Shown: piece by piece, positions 63,563 through 64,000 of the stretch
Layout of the letters: every line of letters begins with the position of its first letter
Numbering within the stretch: the first letter of the stretch is position 1
NCBI RefSeq assembly: GCF_900457465.1
Contig: NZ_UAUU01000002.1
Location: forward strand, 248,001-312,000
Length of the DNA: 64,000 nucleotides
DNA from: Sphingobacterium multivorum
GTDB lineage: Bacteria > Bacteroidota > Bacteroidia > Sphingobacteriales > Sphingobacteriaceae
Reading direction: 5' to 3'
Position numbers and translations under genes: made by a program
Notes under the pieces: model-generated
Databases searched by the model: none
Told to the model about the DNA's origin: nothing
What the model saw: the letters and a program-made list of their open reading frames with translations, nothing else

Positions 63563-63563
63563 G

Positions 63564-63571
63564 TATATTTG
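63564..63571 (+). promoter_or_regulatory. -7 box just before the MscS-family start
   Basis: TATATTTG ends 4 bases before the ATG at 63576, overlapping the tail of the terminator. The -33 element is not clear. Confidence 0.4.
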
Positions 63572-63575
63572 TAAC

Positions 63576-64000
63576 ATGCAAAGCACAGCAACGGAATTAT
63601 TCAAAGATTCTCAATCCCACATCTATAATTGGACATTTCAATGGATTAAACAACTTGGCCTTGATAATCAGGGGAGTCATTTTGTTAACTCGATCCTTTT
63701 ACTCTTACTGGTTGTCTTGTTTTTGATCATCATTGACTATTTCACCAAAAGAACATTACTCCTGTTAACAATTAAAGCGATCAGACGTAGTACAAACCGC
63801 TTTGATGATCTGTTGATCCGTAATAAAACACTGAAACTTGTTGCTCATTTTGTTCCGATCTTAGTGGCACAATACATCATGCCCATAATTTTCATGGGGT
63901 TTCCAACCTGGAAAGAAAACAGCAATAAAATACTTGACATAGCCACGACTGTCGTCAGTTTATTGATTATTCATTCGCTCCTGAAAAGTTTGCGGGATAT
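63576..64000 (+). CDS. MscS-family mechanosensitive ion channel, N-terminal part
   Basis: An ATG at 63576 opens a frame through the window end (about 141 codons). It has a membrane helix at about residues 38-55 (ILLLLLVVLFLIIIDYF), then FDDLLIRNKTLKLVAHFVPI and a further helix pair (VPILVAQYIMPIIFMGF; ILDIATTVVSLLIIHSLL). This arrangement with the DDLLIRNK-type segment is that of bacterial MscS-like channels of the YbdG/MscM type, which release solutes on osmotic downshock. The beta domain and pore are beyond the window. It would be transcribed from a -7 box just upstream. Confidence 0.8.
   Translation, partial: MQSTATELFKDSQSHIYNWTFQWIKQLGLDNQGSHFVNSILLLLLVVLFLIIIDYFTKRTLLLLTIKAIRRSTNRFDDLLIRNKTLKLVAHFVPILVAQYIMPIIFMGFPTWKENSNKILDIATTVVSLLIIHSLLKSLRD

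Noticed and set aside
1..64000. Search for CRISPR arrays, tRNA and rRNA genes
   Set aside because: No regular spaced repeats, cloverleaf-like segments or rRNA sequence were noticed by reading; a covariance tool would be needed to exclude small RNAs.

Overview
The window looks like chromosomal DNA of a Bacteroidota bacterium of the Sphingobacteriaceae, most likely Sphingobacterium. The evidence is the AT-rich composition, the four SusC/SusD outer-membrane pairs, the ECF-sigma/FecR signalling pairs, the FAS1 and DUF4397 lipoproteins, and repeated promoters of the Bacteroidota type (TTG, 19-20 bases, TAnnTTTG). I saw no rRNA, tRNA, CRISPR array, transposase or integrase.

Layout. 1-11.2 kb (minus strand) is one long signalling and uptake operon: ECF sigma factor, FecR anti-sigma factor, a TonB-dependent receptor with an N-terminal STN signalling domain, two DUF4397-like lipoproteins and three FAS1 lipoproteins, the last cut by the window edge. 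11.4-17.1 kb is a patch of small metabolic and regulatory genes: a frameshifted DinB-like gene, an HxlR regulator divergent from a frameshifted quinone oxidoreductase, a cupin, an NAD(P)H oxidoreductase, and a divergent adenylosuccinate synthetase between two Crp/Fnr-type regulators. 17.2-33.2 kb holds a porin, two SusC/SusD systems (one with a DUF1735-like lipoprotein and a TonB-C-like protein) and a second sigma/FecR pair. 33.4-41.0 kb is a redox-flavoured SusC/SusD cassette with a MauE-like membrane protein, a small Cys-containing exported protein and a TlpA-like thioredoxin. 41.0-44.7 kb is the most unusual part: a highly structured non-coding stretch, an XRE regulator with repeated operator-like sites, a three-gene module that looks like a toxin-antitoxin-chaperone (SecB-like) system, and a decayed MORN/TonB-C pseudogene. 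44.8-50.4 kb is a fourth SusC/SusD pair. From 51 kb on the genes are core housekeeping: serS, class I aldolase, rsmI, a PH/SHOCT protein, lnt (frameshifted), a cysteine desulfurase, an NlpE-like lipoprotein, a TPR protein, etfB/etfA, a bifunctional-nuclease-family protein, a nucleoside transporter and the start of an MscS channel.

The genes form regulated nutrient-uptake modules: sigma/FecR pairs sense transport through STN-type receptors, SusC/D pairs import oligomers, and accessory lipoproteins sit at the surface. Three otherwise intact genes (DinB-like, quinone oxidoreductase, lnt) carry single-base frameshifts in or beside short homopolymers. This suggests that the assembly may have indel errors, and those genes should be read with that in mind. 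The best candidate for an interesting system is the 41.3-43.6 kb block: structured element, XRE regulator with three 11-bp repeats, and the putative TAC module.
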